This document shows positions 56,445-64,000 of a DNA stretch of 64,000 nt, piece by piece. The translations under genes and the position numbers were made by a program. Within the stretch, counting starts at the first letter, position 1. The number at the start of each line of letters is the position of its first letter. The stretch covers positions 53,718 to 117,717 of the forward strand of contig NZ_JACIIZ010000001.1 of assembly GCF_014205765.1 (NCBI RefSeq), in the 5' to 3' direction. The DNA comes from Nitrospirillum iridis (GTDB lineage: Bacteria > Pseudomonadota > Alphaproteobacteria > Azospirillales > Azospirillaceae). Under the pieces are notes generated by a model. It was not told where the DNA came from and searched no databases. It saw only the letters and a program-made list of their open reading frames with translations.

Positions 56445-58004
56445 TCAGGAGGGGCGGCGGCTGGACCAGCCGCCGACGATGCGGTCGAACACGGCGTTGA
56501 CGTAAAAGCCGTTCGAGAGGTGGACGCGCAGCCCGCCGGCGGCGGGGTGGTGGGCCCACAGCGGGAACATGGCCTGCACGACGGCCACCAGACCGAAGCT
56601 GCCAACCGCCAGCGCCATCAGCGCCCATTCCAGCGGGCCGGGCGGCGGCGCGGGGGGCAGGAGGCCTGCGGTGAGCGAGGTCGCCGCCTTCTGCAGCGCG
56701 AAATAGCCGACCGAGGTCGCCCCGGCGTAGACGGCCGTGCGCCGGGTCAGCGCCCGGGGGGCGGCATCGGCGAAGCCCTGGGCCAGCATGTAGGCCACGC
56801 CGAAGATCAGGATGGCGCCCAGCGCGATGGCCTGGGGCGATTTGTGGGTCAGTCCGAAGGCGAGCCCCACGACGACATAGAGGGCCAGCGCCCAGGCGAA
56901 CGCGCGGCCGACCGCGCCCGCATCGGGGATGGCGACCGGACCGGGCCGCCGGATCGCGGCGACCCGCTCCACCGCACCGCCGGAGGCCAGGAAGGAGTGG
57001 GCCTTGTAGAGCGAGTGCGCCACGATGTGCAGCAAGGCCAGGGGGAAGAGCGACAACCCGCACTCGAAGATCATGAACCCCATCTGGGCCACGGTCGACC
57101 AGGCCAGCGAGGTCTTCACCGCCGGCTGGGTCAGCATGACCAGGCTGCCGAACAGCGCCGTGAGACCCCCGATGATGACAAGAAGGGCGAGCACGGTCGG
57201 CGCCAGAAGCATGACGTCGGCGAAGCGGATCAATAGGAAGCCGCCGGCATTGATGACGCCCGCATGCAGGGTCGCCGAAACCGGTGTGGGCGTCTCCATG
57301 ACCTCGGTCAGCCAGCCATGGGTGGGAAACTGGGCGGACTTGAGCATCGCCGCCAGCGCCAGGAGGGCGGCCGCGCCGGTCGCGAGGCTGCCGCCTTCCC
57401 CGGCGCGGGCGGCCTGAAGGATCGCCCCGATGTCGGCCGTGCCGTAGGCCGCCGCGAGCAGCGCCGCCGCCCCGATCAGCGCGGCATTCCCCAGGCGGGC
57501 GGTGATGAACTTCTTGCGCGCCGCCCGCCGCGCCGCCACCCGCCCGGGATAGAACAGCAGAAGCCGGTGCAGGAACAGGCTGGTGGCGATCCAGGCGGGC
57601 ACCAGCTGGAAGAGGGTGCCGGCGGTGACGAGCGCCACCACCGCGGCGAGCGTCATGCACAGCCAGCCGGTGAAAGGACCTTGCCGGGCCTCGCCATCCA
57701 GATAGGTGCCGGCATAGCGGACGACGACCCAGCCGATGAACGTCACCAGCAGCAGCATCGTGGCACTGACGGCGTCCAGGCGGACCGACGGTCCGAAGTC
57801 CCCAGGCCCGATCAGGGGGCGGACGCCGCCCCCGGAAAGGATCAACCCCGCAGCCGAGACCAAGGCGAAGCCCAGCGCCGTAAGCGTGGCCGCCTCGGCC
57901 ACTTCGGGGACACGCTTGGGTCTGCGTCCCGGGTTGATGAAGCCGATGGCCGCGCCCATCAGCAGGGGAACGGGCGCCAGCAAGAGCAACAGATGGATGG
58001 GCAC
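56445..58004 (-). CDS. dabB: DabB, membrane subunit of the DAB carbon uptake complex (NuoL-like)
   Basis: 519 residues, about 13-14 hydrophobic helices of the complex I antiporter (ND5/NuoL) type, with the conserved THGWLTEVMETPTPVSATLH and a lysine in the mid-membrane region (HSLYKAHSFLASGG). It couples cation flow to DabA. The gene is first in a dabB-dabA operon and diverges from a LysR gene 108 bases away. Confidence 0.92.
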   Translation of the reverse strand: MPIHLLLLLAPVPLLMGAAIGFINPGRRPKRVPEVAEAATLTALGFALVSAAGLILSGGGVRPLIGPGDFGPSVRLDAVSATMLLLVTFIGWVVVRYAGTYLDGEARQGPFTGWLCMTLAAVVALVTAGTLFQLVPAWIATSLFLHRLLLFYPGRVAARRAARKKFITARLGNAALIGAAALLAAAYGTADIGAILQAARAGEGGSLATGAAALLALAAMLKSAQFPTHGWLTEVMETPTPVSATLHAGVINAGGFLLIRFADVMLLAPTVLALLVIIGGLTALFGSLVMLTQPAVKTSLAWSTVAQMGFMIFECGLSLFPLALLHIVAHSLYKAHSFLASGGAVERVAAIRRPGPVAIPDAGAVGRAFAWALALYVVVGLAFGLTHKSPQAIALGAILIFGVAYMLAQGFADAAPRALTRRTAVYAGATSVGYFALQKAATSLTAGLLPPAPPPGPLEWALMALAVGSFGLVAVVQAMFPLWAHHPAAGGLRVHLSNGFYVNAVFDRIVGGWSSRRPS

Positions 58005-58087
58005 GGAGGGTCCCCTTCGATGCGAAATTCGATGCGGGGACAGGGGTACCCGAGCGCGCGCTCTGATAAAAATTCATTGTTTCGGCA

Positions 58088-58114
58088 ATATCGTTCGTTT
58101 TAATAGAACGATAT
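58088..58114. promoter_or_regulatory. 27-bp dyad over the LysR start codon
   Basis: ATATCGTTC (58088-58096) and GAACGATAT (58106-58114) are perfect 9-bp arms with a 9-bp spacer. The second arm includes the first two bases of the LysR start codon. It probably serves for autoregulation and control of dabB. Confidence 0.6.
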
Positions 58115-59033
58115 GAGGGACCTGAACTACAATCACCTGCGCTATTTCTGGGCGGTCGCGCATGAGGGCAGCCTGACCCGGGCGGCCGAGCGCATGAACC
58201 TGTCCCAATCGGCGCTATCGGTTCAGATCCAGAAGCTTGAGCATCAGATGGGCCACCCGCTCTTCGAGCGTGTCGGCAAGAAGCTGGTGCTGACGGAGGC
58301 GGGCCAGATCGCGCTCGACTATGCCGACACGGTGTTCAAGGCGGGCGACGAGCTGATGAGCACGATGCGGGGCCGCCCCCTGGCCAGCCGTCAGGTCCTC
58401 AGGGTCGGGGCGCTGACGACGCTGTCGCGGAACTTCCAGCTGGAATTCCTGCGGCCGCTCGTCGGCCGGTCGGACGTGGAATTGATCGTGCGGTCGGGGA
58501 ACATCCGGGATCTGCTGGCGCAGTTGGAGGCGCACGCCATCGATGTCGTTCTGGCGAACAGCGCGGCGCCGCGGGATGCGCGCTCATCGCTGCGCAACCA
58601 CCTGCTCAATGAGCAACCGGTCAGTCTGGTCGGGCGTCCCCGGCCGGATCAGCGGCCGTTCCGTTTCCCGGATGACTTGCGGAGCGAGCCCCTGCTTCTT
58701 CCCAGCCTCGACAGCGATATCCGGGTGGCGTTCGACCGGGTGCTGGAACTGGCCGGAATCAGGCCGACCATCCTTGCCGAGGTTGACGACATGGCGATGC
58801 TGCGCCTTCTCGCCCGGGAGCGGGAGGGCGTGACATTGGTGCCGCCCATCGTCGTGCGCGATGAGCTGGAGGCCGGGATCCTGGTCGAACACTGCCGCAT
58901 CGCGGAGGTCACCGAGAGCTTCTATGCCATCGTCCAGAAGCGCCGCTTCCCCAACAGGCTCCTGGGGGAGTTGCTCCTCAGCGGGAACGCGGCCCCATCG
59001 ATGTCCGCGCGCGATTCCCAGCCCTTATCTTAA
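58113..59033 (+). CDS. LysR-family regulator of dabBA
   Basis: 306 residues. The helix-turn-helix is standard (LTRAAERMNLSQSALSVQIQ) with an effector domain from residue 90. It shares a 108-bp gap with dabB, and LysR proteins next to dab or cbb genes commonly respond to carbon supply. Its own start lies in a dyad, so it is likely autoregulated. Confidence 0.9.
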   Translation: MRDLNYNHLRYFWAVAHEGSLTRAAERMNLSQSALSVQIQKLEHQMGHPLFERVGKKLVLTEAGQIALDYADTVFKAGDELMSTMRGRPLASRQVLRVGALTTLSRNFQLEFLRPLVGRSDVELIVRSGNIRDLLAQLEAHAIDVVLANSAAPRDARSSLRNHLLNEQPVSLVGRPRPDQRPFRFPDDLRSEPLLLPSLDSDIRVAFDRVLELAGIRPTILAEVDDMAMLRLLAREREGVTLVPPIVVRDELEAGILVEHCRIAEVTESFYAIVQKRRFPNRLLGELLLSGNAAPSMSARDSQPLS

Positions 59034-59036
59034 TGC

Positions 59037-59067
59037 CAGCGGCACGAGATTCTGACCCGTGCCGCTG
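59037..59067. terminator. Hairpin after the LysR gene
   Basis: CAGCGGCACG (59037-59046) and CGTGCCGCTG (59058-59067) form a perfect 10-bp stem. It lies between convergent genes. There is no T run. Confidence 0.5.
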
Positions 59068-59068
59068 T

Positions 59069-59107
59069 AGCCAAGCGACCGGATGGTCGCGCCCGGCGTT
59101 TGCGGGG
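59069..59107 (+). repeat. Partial copy of the dispersed GC-rich repeat
   Basis: AGCCAAGCGACCGGATGGTC followed by GCGCCCGGCGTTTGCGGGGC matches the right half of the copies at 2-201 at about 34 of 40 positions. Confidence 0.6.
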
Positions 59108-59112
59108 CGGCA

Positions 59113-60195
59113 TTAGTGCCAAACAATGTCCGGGTAGTGGCCCACGGCCAGCGGGCCGATCTGCAGCTTGTGGTTCTGCATGGTGATGGGCAGCTTCAGG
59201 CTGGGGGCGCCGCCGTTGGCGCTGGGCTTGGCCAGCAGGGCCAGGCCGGCGCGCACCAGGGCGGCCTGGTTGGGGTGCAGGGTGCCGCCATCCTTCAGCG
59301 CGTCCACCAAGCTGTCCAGGCCTGACAGCTCGGCGGAGCCGGAGCCCTGGGGCTGCAGATTGTCGTCCAGCGCCAGGGTGGCGTTGGCCACCAGGTGCAG
59401 ATCGCCCCAATCCAGCTTCAGACTGTCCACCTCAACCGTGCCGCCGTCCTTGGACCATGGGGTCACCGCGTCCACCGTGGGGGCCGCGGGCAGGGGGCCC
59501 TGCACCCGGGCGGCCAGGACCAGGCGCTGCAGCGTCGGGCCCAGGCTGCGCACCGGCGGCACGGTCATGCCCGCCACATCCAGGTGCAGGATCAGCCCGG
59601 TGCCGGTGTGGTCGGTGGGCGGCGTCGCCGGCCGTTCCACCGTTATCGAAAAGCTCTCCAGTGGATAGGCCCCGGCCGGCATCAGGCTGGCGGGTGGCGG
59701 CGCGCCCTCGGCCGTCCCCTCCGGCACCGGCAGTGCCGCGACCGTCAGGACGGCATGGCTGAGGTCCACCCGCATCGACCGGAGGATGCCGGTGGCCAGG
59801 TCCAGGGCGACGCGGGCCCCGGCGATGGCGGCGGTGGCGTCCAGGCCGGGGCGGGCGCCCTCATGCGGCAGGGTGGCATGGCCACCCTTGGCCAGGGTCA
59901 GGACCACGTCATCCAACCGCCAGACGGGCGCGGAGGCCTTGACGGTGTCGGCCGTCCAGCTGAGCCCGTTGGGCTTTTCCACCTTCACCTGGTTGGCGGT
60001 GATGGCGATGCCCAGGGGGAAGCCGCCGAGGGTGGGCGGCTGATAGGTGATGGTGGCGCCTGCCGCCCGGGCCAAATCGGTGTTGTGGTCCAGCAGGGTC
60101 AGCAGGCGCGTGGCCATGCGGTGCCACCACACGGCATAGCCGGTGACCAGGACCAGCACCAGGAAGAGGACGAGGGTGATAGGACGGACACGCAT
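59113..60195 (-). CDS. DUF2125 family protein
   Basis: 360 residues with an N-terminal membrane anchor (about 5-25, ITLVLFLVLVLVTGYAVWW) and a beta-rich periplasmic domain (PTLGGFPLGIAITANQV). DUF2125 proteins are conserved in alphaproteobacteria, with unknown function. The GGFP turn and the layered beta segments recall AsmA/TamB-like lipid-binding repeats, but this is inference. Confidence 0.85.
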   Translation of the reverse strand: MRVRPITLVLFLVLVLVTGYAVWWHRMATRLLTLLDHNTDLARAAGATITYQPPTLGGFPLGIAITANQVKVEKPNGLSWTADTVKASAPVWRLDDVVLTLAKGGHATLPHEGARPGLDATAAIAGARVALDLATGILRSMRVDLSHAVLTVAALPVPEGTAEGAPPPASLMPAGAYPLESFSITVERPATPPTDHTGTGLILHLDVAGMTVPPVRSLGPTLQRLVLAARVQGPLPAAPTVDAVTPWSKDGGTVEVDSLKLDWGDLHLVANATLALDDNLQPQGSGSAELSGLDSLVDALKDGGTLHPNQAALVRAGLALLAKPSANGGAPSLKLPITMQNHKLQIGPLAVGHYPDIVWH

Positions 60196-60486
60196 GGGGT
60201 TTCCTGGTTGGTCACGGGCGTCGGCGGCGCCAGGCTGGCGGCCGTGGCGTACGCCGGGGGCACGGGGGCGGATCAGGCCACGGGCCGGGTGGGCTTGGCA
60301 AGGGCGCCGCCGGTGCGCCCGTCTTCAGTCATAGGTCGGTATCGGCCACCCGGAATGCCAGCGCTTATTCCCACGGATCATCCCCACCCTTCCAAGCGGA
60401 CACCAGCGGTTGACGGCGGGGGGCACTCCGTCCAGGGTTCGGGGACGATATCCCTTCCCTTGCCATCCCTTACTGGGCGCCCGGCC

Positions 60487-61086
60487 TTGTCTTCAATCAC
60501 CCCCGTTCCCTCCATTGAGATCGCCGCCCCCTATCGTGCCATCGGTGTCGCCGCCGACGCCGACGTCTGGGTTTTCGGCTATGGCTCCCTGATGTGGAAT
60601 CCCGGTTTCCCTTATGTCGAGCGGCGCCGGGCCACGGTGCGCGGCTGGCACCGGGGGTTCAGCGTCTATTCCTTCCGCCATCGCGGCACCCGCGCCTGTC
60701 CGGGCGCGGTGCTGGGCCTGGATCGTGGCGGCACCTGCCGGGGCATCGCCTACCGCGTGGCCGCCGCCGAGGCGCCTGGCGTGCTGGACTATCTCTGGGA
60801 GCGCGAGATGCAGAACGCGGTCTACGAGCCGCGGCTGCTGACGGCGGCCCTGGAACACGGGCCGCGGGTCCCCACCGTGGCCTTCACCGTCGTGCGGGGG
60901 CATGAGCAGTATTGCGGCCGCCTGCCGCCCGACGATCTGGCCGGGCTGATCCGCCAGGGCGTGGGGGAGAGCGGACGCAATGTCGACTATCTGGTCAACA
61001 CCGTCCGCCATCTGGAGGAATTGGGCATCCGCGACCGCAACCTGGAAGGGCTGGTGGAGCGGGTGGTGGGGGACACCACCCCTTGA
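60487..61086 (+). CDS. Gamma-glutamylcyclotransferase, ChaC type
   Basis: About 199 residues. The motif VFGYGSLMWNPGF, the glutamate of WEREM and the C-terminal NVDYLVNTVRHLEELGI are typical of ChaC enzymes that degrade glutathione to 5-oxoproline and Cys-Gly. The start is uncertain. I use the TTG at 60487, because the stretch from the upstream in-frame ATG (60355) has codon third positions unlike coding DNA. It converges on rsmD, 3 bases apart. Confidence 0.85.
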   Translation: MSSITPVPSIEIAAPYRAIGVAADADVWVFGYGSLMWNPGFPYVERRRATVRGWHRGFSVYSFRHRGTRACPGAVLGLDRGGTCRGIAYRVAAAEAPGVLDYLWEREMQNAVYEPRLLTAALEHGPRVPTVAFTVVRGHEQYCGRLPPDDLAGLIRQGVGESGRNVDYLVNTVRHLEELGIRDRNLEGLVERVVGDTTP

Positions 61087-61089
61087 TCC

Positions 61090-61653
61090 TCAGCCCCGCT
61101 TGATGATCAGCACCCGGGTATCGCCATAGCGGCGGTCGTCCAAGGGCTCGAACCCGGGCGGCGCATCGAAGGGATCGTTGCCGCCAACCTCCACGACGCA
61201 CAGCGTCTCGGGCGCCAGCCAGCCGGCGGCCGACAGGGATTCCAGTGCCCGGGGCGCCAGGCCCTGGCCGTAGGGCGGGTCCAGGAACACCAGGCTGGCC
61301 GCCTGCCGTGCCAGCGGTGGCTTGGCGGCGTCGCCCTGGATGAACTGGCAGCGGCCGGTTTCCTTCAGCGTGGCGGCGTTGGCACGGGCCAGATCCAGGG
61401 ACGGGCGGCTGATGTCCAGGAACAAGGCCGCCTCCGCCCCGCGCGACAGCGCCTCCAGCCCCAGGGCGCCGGTGCCGCAGAAGGCGTCCAGCACCACCCG
61501 GCCCGCCACCGTCGGCGCGTCGTCGGTGAAGAAGTCGCCATGCTCCAGGATGTTGAACAGGGCTTGGCGCGTGCGGTCGCTGGTGGGCCGCACGTCCCGG
61601 CCCGAGGGGGGCACCAGGACCCGCCCGCGATGCTGCCCGCCGACGATGCGCAT
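61090..61653 (-). CDS. rsmD: 16S rRNA (guanine-966-N2)-methyltransferase
   Basis: 187 residues. RsmD motifs: MRIVGGQHRGRVL, the SAM motif LDAFCGTGALGLEALSRGA and catalytic FLDPPYGQ. It methylates G966 in 16S rRNA during 30S assembly. Its start overlaps the stop of the upstream pseudouridine synthase gene (TGATG), so the two RNA-modifying enzymes are coupled. Confidence 0.95.
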   Translation of the reverse strand: MRIVGGQHRGRVLVPPSGRDVRPTSDRTRQALFNILEHGDFFTDDAPTVAGRVVLDAFCGTGALGLEALSRGAEAALFLDISRPSLDLARANAATLKETGRCQFIQGDAAKPPLARQAASLVFLDPPYGQGLAPRALESLSAAGWLAPETLCVVEVGGNDPFDAPPGFEPLDDRRYGDTRVLIIKRG

Positions 61654-63170
61654 CAGCCCCGGCCGCCCTTACTCGGAACCCCCTGACTGGGAGCCCCCTT
61701 ACGGGGACCGCCCTTGCCGGTGGCCTTGGGTGCCGTGCGCGTGGGTTTGCCACCCGGGGCGGTCTTGCCGGCGCGCGGGGCCTTCTCGGTCGGGGCGGCC
61801 TTGCGGGCCGGCGCCGCTTTGGCATCCTCACGCCGGGCGCTGGGGCGCTTGCCGTCTTCCCGCTTAGGGGCGTCCCGCGTAGGGGCGTCCCGCTGGGCGC
61901 CCTCTCGCTTGGCTCCGTCCCGCTTTTGGGGACCGCGCGACTCGACGCGTTCGCCCAGGCTAGGGGCGGTCTTGGCCGCCGGTTTCACCGCGCCCTTGCG
62001 CGGGCGGCGGCTGGGTGCGCCGTCCGCGTCGTCATCGGGCGTGCCGTCCAGCGCCCTGTCCAGGGCCAGGGCCAGGGCGCGCGCCTTGTCGGCGGCGCTG
62101 TCGCCGGTCGGCTTGTTGCCAGGTGCCTGGGGCGGCCGCTTGGCGCGCACGGTGGCGTCGGCCTGGGCGGAGGGGCGGGTGGCCGACGGGTGGGCGACGG
62201 AGGAACGGACTGTGGACGTGCGGGTCGCCACGCGGGCGGCGCGCGGGGCCTCCGTCGTCTCTTCGCGGCGGGGCCGGGGGGTGGCCTTGGCCGGCGCCTT
62301 TTCAGCAGCGGCCCTCGCGGCGGGCGGCTTGGCCTTGGGCGCCTTGTCGAAACGCAGGGCCGGCATCTCGGCCGCCTTCTCGGCGTTGCGCGCGCGGGCC
62401 TCCTTGCGGTCCTGGGTGTTTTCCTTGGGGAAGAACTGGGGCAACTGGTCGCGCAGCACGCGGCGCGGCACCTCTTCCACCTCGCCGCGTTCCAGCTTGC
62501 CCAGTTGGAAGGGGCCGTAGGAGACGCGGATCAGCCGGTTCACCGTCAGGCCCAGATGCTCCAGCACCTTGCGGATTTCGCGGTTCTTGCCTTCGCGCAG
62601 GGTCATGGTCAGCCAGGCGTTGCTGCCCTTCTCCCGGTCCAGCACGGCCTCGATCGGCCCATACTCGATGCCGTCGACGAAGATGCCTTCCGCCAGCTTG
62701 GCCAGCTTGGCGGTGTCCGGCGTCCCGTGCACGCGCACGCGATAACGGCGGGGCCAGGCGGTCGACGGCAGTTCCAGGTGGCGGGCCAGTTCGCCGTCGT
62801 TGGTCAGCAGCAGCAGGCCCTCGGTGTTGAGGTCCAGCCGGCCGATGGAAATGACGCGGGGCATGCCCTCGGGCAGGCGGTCGAACACGGTGGCGCGCGC
62901 CAGTTCGTCCCGGGCGCTGGTCACCAGGCCGGCGGGCTTGTGATAGCGCCAGACGCGCGTCGGCTCCTGCTCCGGCAGGACCTGGCCGTCGACGACGATG
63001 CGGTCGCCGGGCTGCACATTCACGCCGGGCGAGGTCAGCACCTGGCCGTTCACGGCCACGCGGCCGTCGGCGATCCAGCGCTCGGCGTCGCGGCGGGAAC
63101 AGAGGCCGGCGCGCGCCAGCCGTTTGGCGATGCGCTCGCCGGACTTTTCGGGGGATTTTGTATCGGACAT
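61653..63170 (-). CDS. rluB: Ribosomal large-subunit pseudouridine synthase, RluB type, with long basic tail
   Basis: 505 residues. An S4 RNA-binding domain (about 12-60) and the RsuA/RluB catalytic domain (GRLDLNTEGLLLLTNDGELA with the catalytic Asp, then the ReGknReIRk-type end) take up the first 250 residues. The other 250 are a low-complexity Lys/Arg/Ala/Pro/Thr-rich tail with many short KREGA-like repeats. Such tails are known in alphaproteobacterial members. The ATG at 63170 gives MSDTKSPE. Confidence 0.93.
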   Translation of the reverse strand: MSDTKSPEKSGERIAKRLARAGLCSRRDAERWIADGRVAVNGQVLTSPGVNVQPGDRIVVDGQVLPEQEPTRVWRYHKPAGLVTSARDELARATVFDRLPEGMPRVISIGRLDLNTEGLLLLTNDGELARHLELPSTAWPRRYRVRVHGTPDTAKLAKLAEGIFVDGIEYGPIEAVLDREKGSNAWLTMTLREGKNREIRKVLEHLGLTVNRLIRVSYGPFQLGKLERGEVEEVPRRVLRDQLPQFFPKENTQDRKEARARNAEKAAEMPALRFDKAPKAKPPAARAAAEKAPAKATPRPRREETTEAPRAARVATRTSTVRSSVAHPSATRPSAQADATVRAKRPPQAPGNKPTGDSAADKARALALALDRALDGTPDDDADGAPSRRPRKGAVKPAAKTAPSLGERVESRGPQKRDGAKREGAQRDAPTRDAPKREDGKRPSARREDAKAAPARKAAPTEKAPRAGKTAPGGKPTRTAPKATGKGGPRKGAPSQGVPSKGGRG

Positions 63171-63280
63171 GCGGCGGACTGTATGCGTCGCTGCCCGGCT
63201 TGCCAAGCGTCCGGCGGCGGCGGCGCCAGCCTATGGGCCCCCCGCGCCGGGCATGGCTGGCGACAATCACCACTTGATTG

Positions 63281-63296
63281 GGAAACGATCATTTCC
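63281..63296. promoter_or_regulatory. TetR-type operator upstream of the regulator gene
   Basis: GGAAACGATCATTTCC, a 16-bp palindrome with one mismatch, 12 bases before the regulator's ATG. A near-identical site lies at 63983-63998. Confidence 0.75.
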
Positions 63297-63308
63297 TATA
63301 AGGGGCGC

Positions 63309-63929
63309 ATGACGCCCCCCGCATCCCTCCCTTCCCGCCAACGTGGCCCGGGCCGCCCCCGCGAGTTCGACACCGACCTGGCGCTGGACCGCGCCATCGC
63401 CGTGTTCAGCGAACGCGGCTATCATGGCACGGCCATCAGTGACCTGACCCAAGCGCTGGGCCTGACCGCCGGCAGCCTCTACAAGGCCTTCACCGACAAG
63501 CGCGGGTTGTTCCTGGCCACCTTCGACCGTTATGTGGCGCTGCGGGCCGAAGGGCTGCGGGCGGCGCTGGACGCGGCGTCCACCGGCCGGGCCAAGATCC
63601 GGGCGGTGCTGGACTTCTACGCCGACAGCAGTCACGGCCCCGATGGGCGCCGGGGCTGCCTGGTGGTGGCCAGCGCCGTGGACCTCGCCACCGCCGACGC
63701 GGCGGTCGCCGCGCGCGTCGCCGGCGCGCTGGACGTGAATGAGGGCCGCCTGGCCGCCCTGGTGGCGCTGGGCCAGGCCGATGGCACCGTCGCCCCCCAT
63801 CTCGACGCCGCCGTCACCGCCCGGCTGCTGCTGTGCGTGCTGCAGGGCATGCGCCTCATCGGCAAGACCGGACGGCACGCGACGGAGATGGCGGCGGTGG
63901 CCGATGGCGCCCTGAAGCTGCTGGACTGA
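63309..63929 (+). CDS. TetR-family transcriptional regulator
   Basis: 206 residues. The DNA-binding domain (HGTAISDLTQALGLTAGSLY then KAFTDKRGLFL) occupies residues 20-70, with a ligand domain after it containing GRRGCLVVASAVD, as in the YjdC/AcrR-like group that includes regulators of neighbouring oxidoreductases. The ATG at 63309 is the start; the very long open frame behind it is a shadow of rluB. It sits between two matching operators, so it should repress itself and the gene that begins after position 64000. Confidence 0.92.
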   Translation: MTPPASLPSRQRGPGRPREFDTDLALDRAIAVFSERGYHGTAISDLTQALGLTAGSLYKAFTDKRGLFLATFDRYVALRAEGLRAALDAASTGRAKIRAVLDFYADSSHGPDGRRGCLVVASAVDLATADAAVAARVAGALDVNEGRLAALVALGQADGTVAPHLDAAVTARLLLCVLQGMRLIGKTGRHATEMAAVADGALKLLD

Positions 63930-63982
63930 CCCCTGGCGCCCCCGCCTTTCATCGCCTTGCGGCAAATTAGGGCGCCAAATTA

Positions 63983-63998
63983 GGAAATGATCATTCCC
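63983..63998. promoter_or_regulatory. Second TetR-type operator, downstream of the regulator gene
   Basis: GGAAATGATCATTCCC, the same palindrome with one mismatch in the other arm. It ends 2 bases before the window edge and presumably controls the next gene. Confidence 0.7.
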
Positions 63999-64000
63999 AA

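Noticed and set aside
61926-63308. Long N-terminal extension of the TetR frame
   Set aside because: It is antisense to rluB. The TetR domain starts at the ATG at 63309, right after its operator.

Overview
The window is high-GC DNA from an alphaproteobacterium, most likely Rhodospirillales/Azospirillaceae. This rests on the PHB genes phaA-phaB, the order rplU-rpmA-obgE-proB, metX-metW, the chorismate mutase-hisC-tyrA cluster and tamAB. The assignment is inferred from gene content and order; no database search was made. Most of the sequence is ordinary chromosome with dense GC-rich genes. It is interrupted by one clear integrative element of about 14 kb and contains one smaller accessory block (dabBA).

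Layout. 1-16630: a tandem 95-bp repeat, a CLC chloride channel, a LysE-type exporter, tamA-tamB (minus strand), typA, phaA and phaB, a Nudix hydrolase and an EamA permease. 16631-16720: tRNA-Ser(CGA). 16704-30689: an element integrated at the tRNA 3' end. It is bounded by a 22-bp direct repeat (attL 16704-16725, attR 30668-30689) and by paired TGGTACAG boxes just inside each end. It carries a tyrosine integrase, a Rep_trans-like replication initiator, a two-gene minus-strand unit of unknown function, a serine recombinase, a DUF2971 protein, an XRE regulator, a PD-(D/E)XK-like protein with a RarA-C-like partner, a zinc-ribbon membrane protein, and an AAA ATPase plus subtilisin-like protease pair that matches the IetAS stability/anti-phage system. 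Its base composition is visibly more AT-rich than its surroundings.

30726-48949: a LysR/SDR divergent pair, a secreted S1/P1-type nuclease, small membrane and secreted proteins, a Tat-exported M24 peptidase, a GST/AraC divergent pair with an lspA-like gene, MFS and TRIC-type transporters, a lipoprotein, a methyltransferase, the ribosomal and obgE-proB cluster, a YefM/YoeB toxin-antitoxin pair with its operator, a HAD phosphatase, and an MFS/XRE divergent pair. 48946-53984: methionine (metX, metW) and aromatic amino acid (chorismate mutase-like protein, hisC, tyrA) biosynthesis. 53997-59033: the DAB inorganic-carbon uptake genes dabB-dabA with a divergent LysR regulator whose start codon sits in a 27-bp dyad. 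59113-64000: a DUF2125 protein, a ChaC-like cyclotransferase, an rluB-like gene overlapping rsmD, and a TetR regulator with near-identical operators on both sides.

The most interesting part is the element. A 14-bp palindrome, TGCAAT-NN-ATTGCA, occurs four times exactly and once in degenerate form, always between gene modules. Three copies lie just upstream of plus-strand modules: the serine recombinase, the nuclease-like pair, and the zinc-ribbon gene ahead of ietAS. This suggests either a shared regulon run by the island's XRE protein or cassette-boundary recombination sites.
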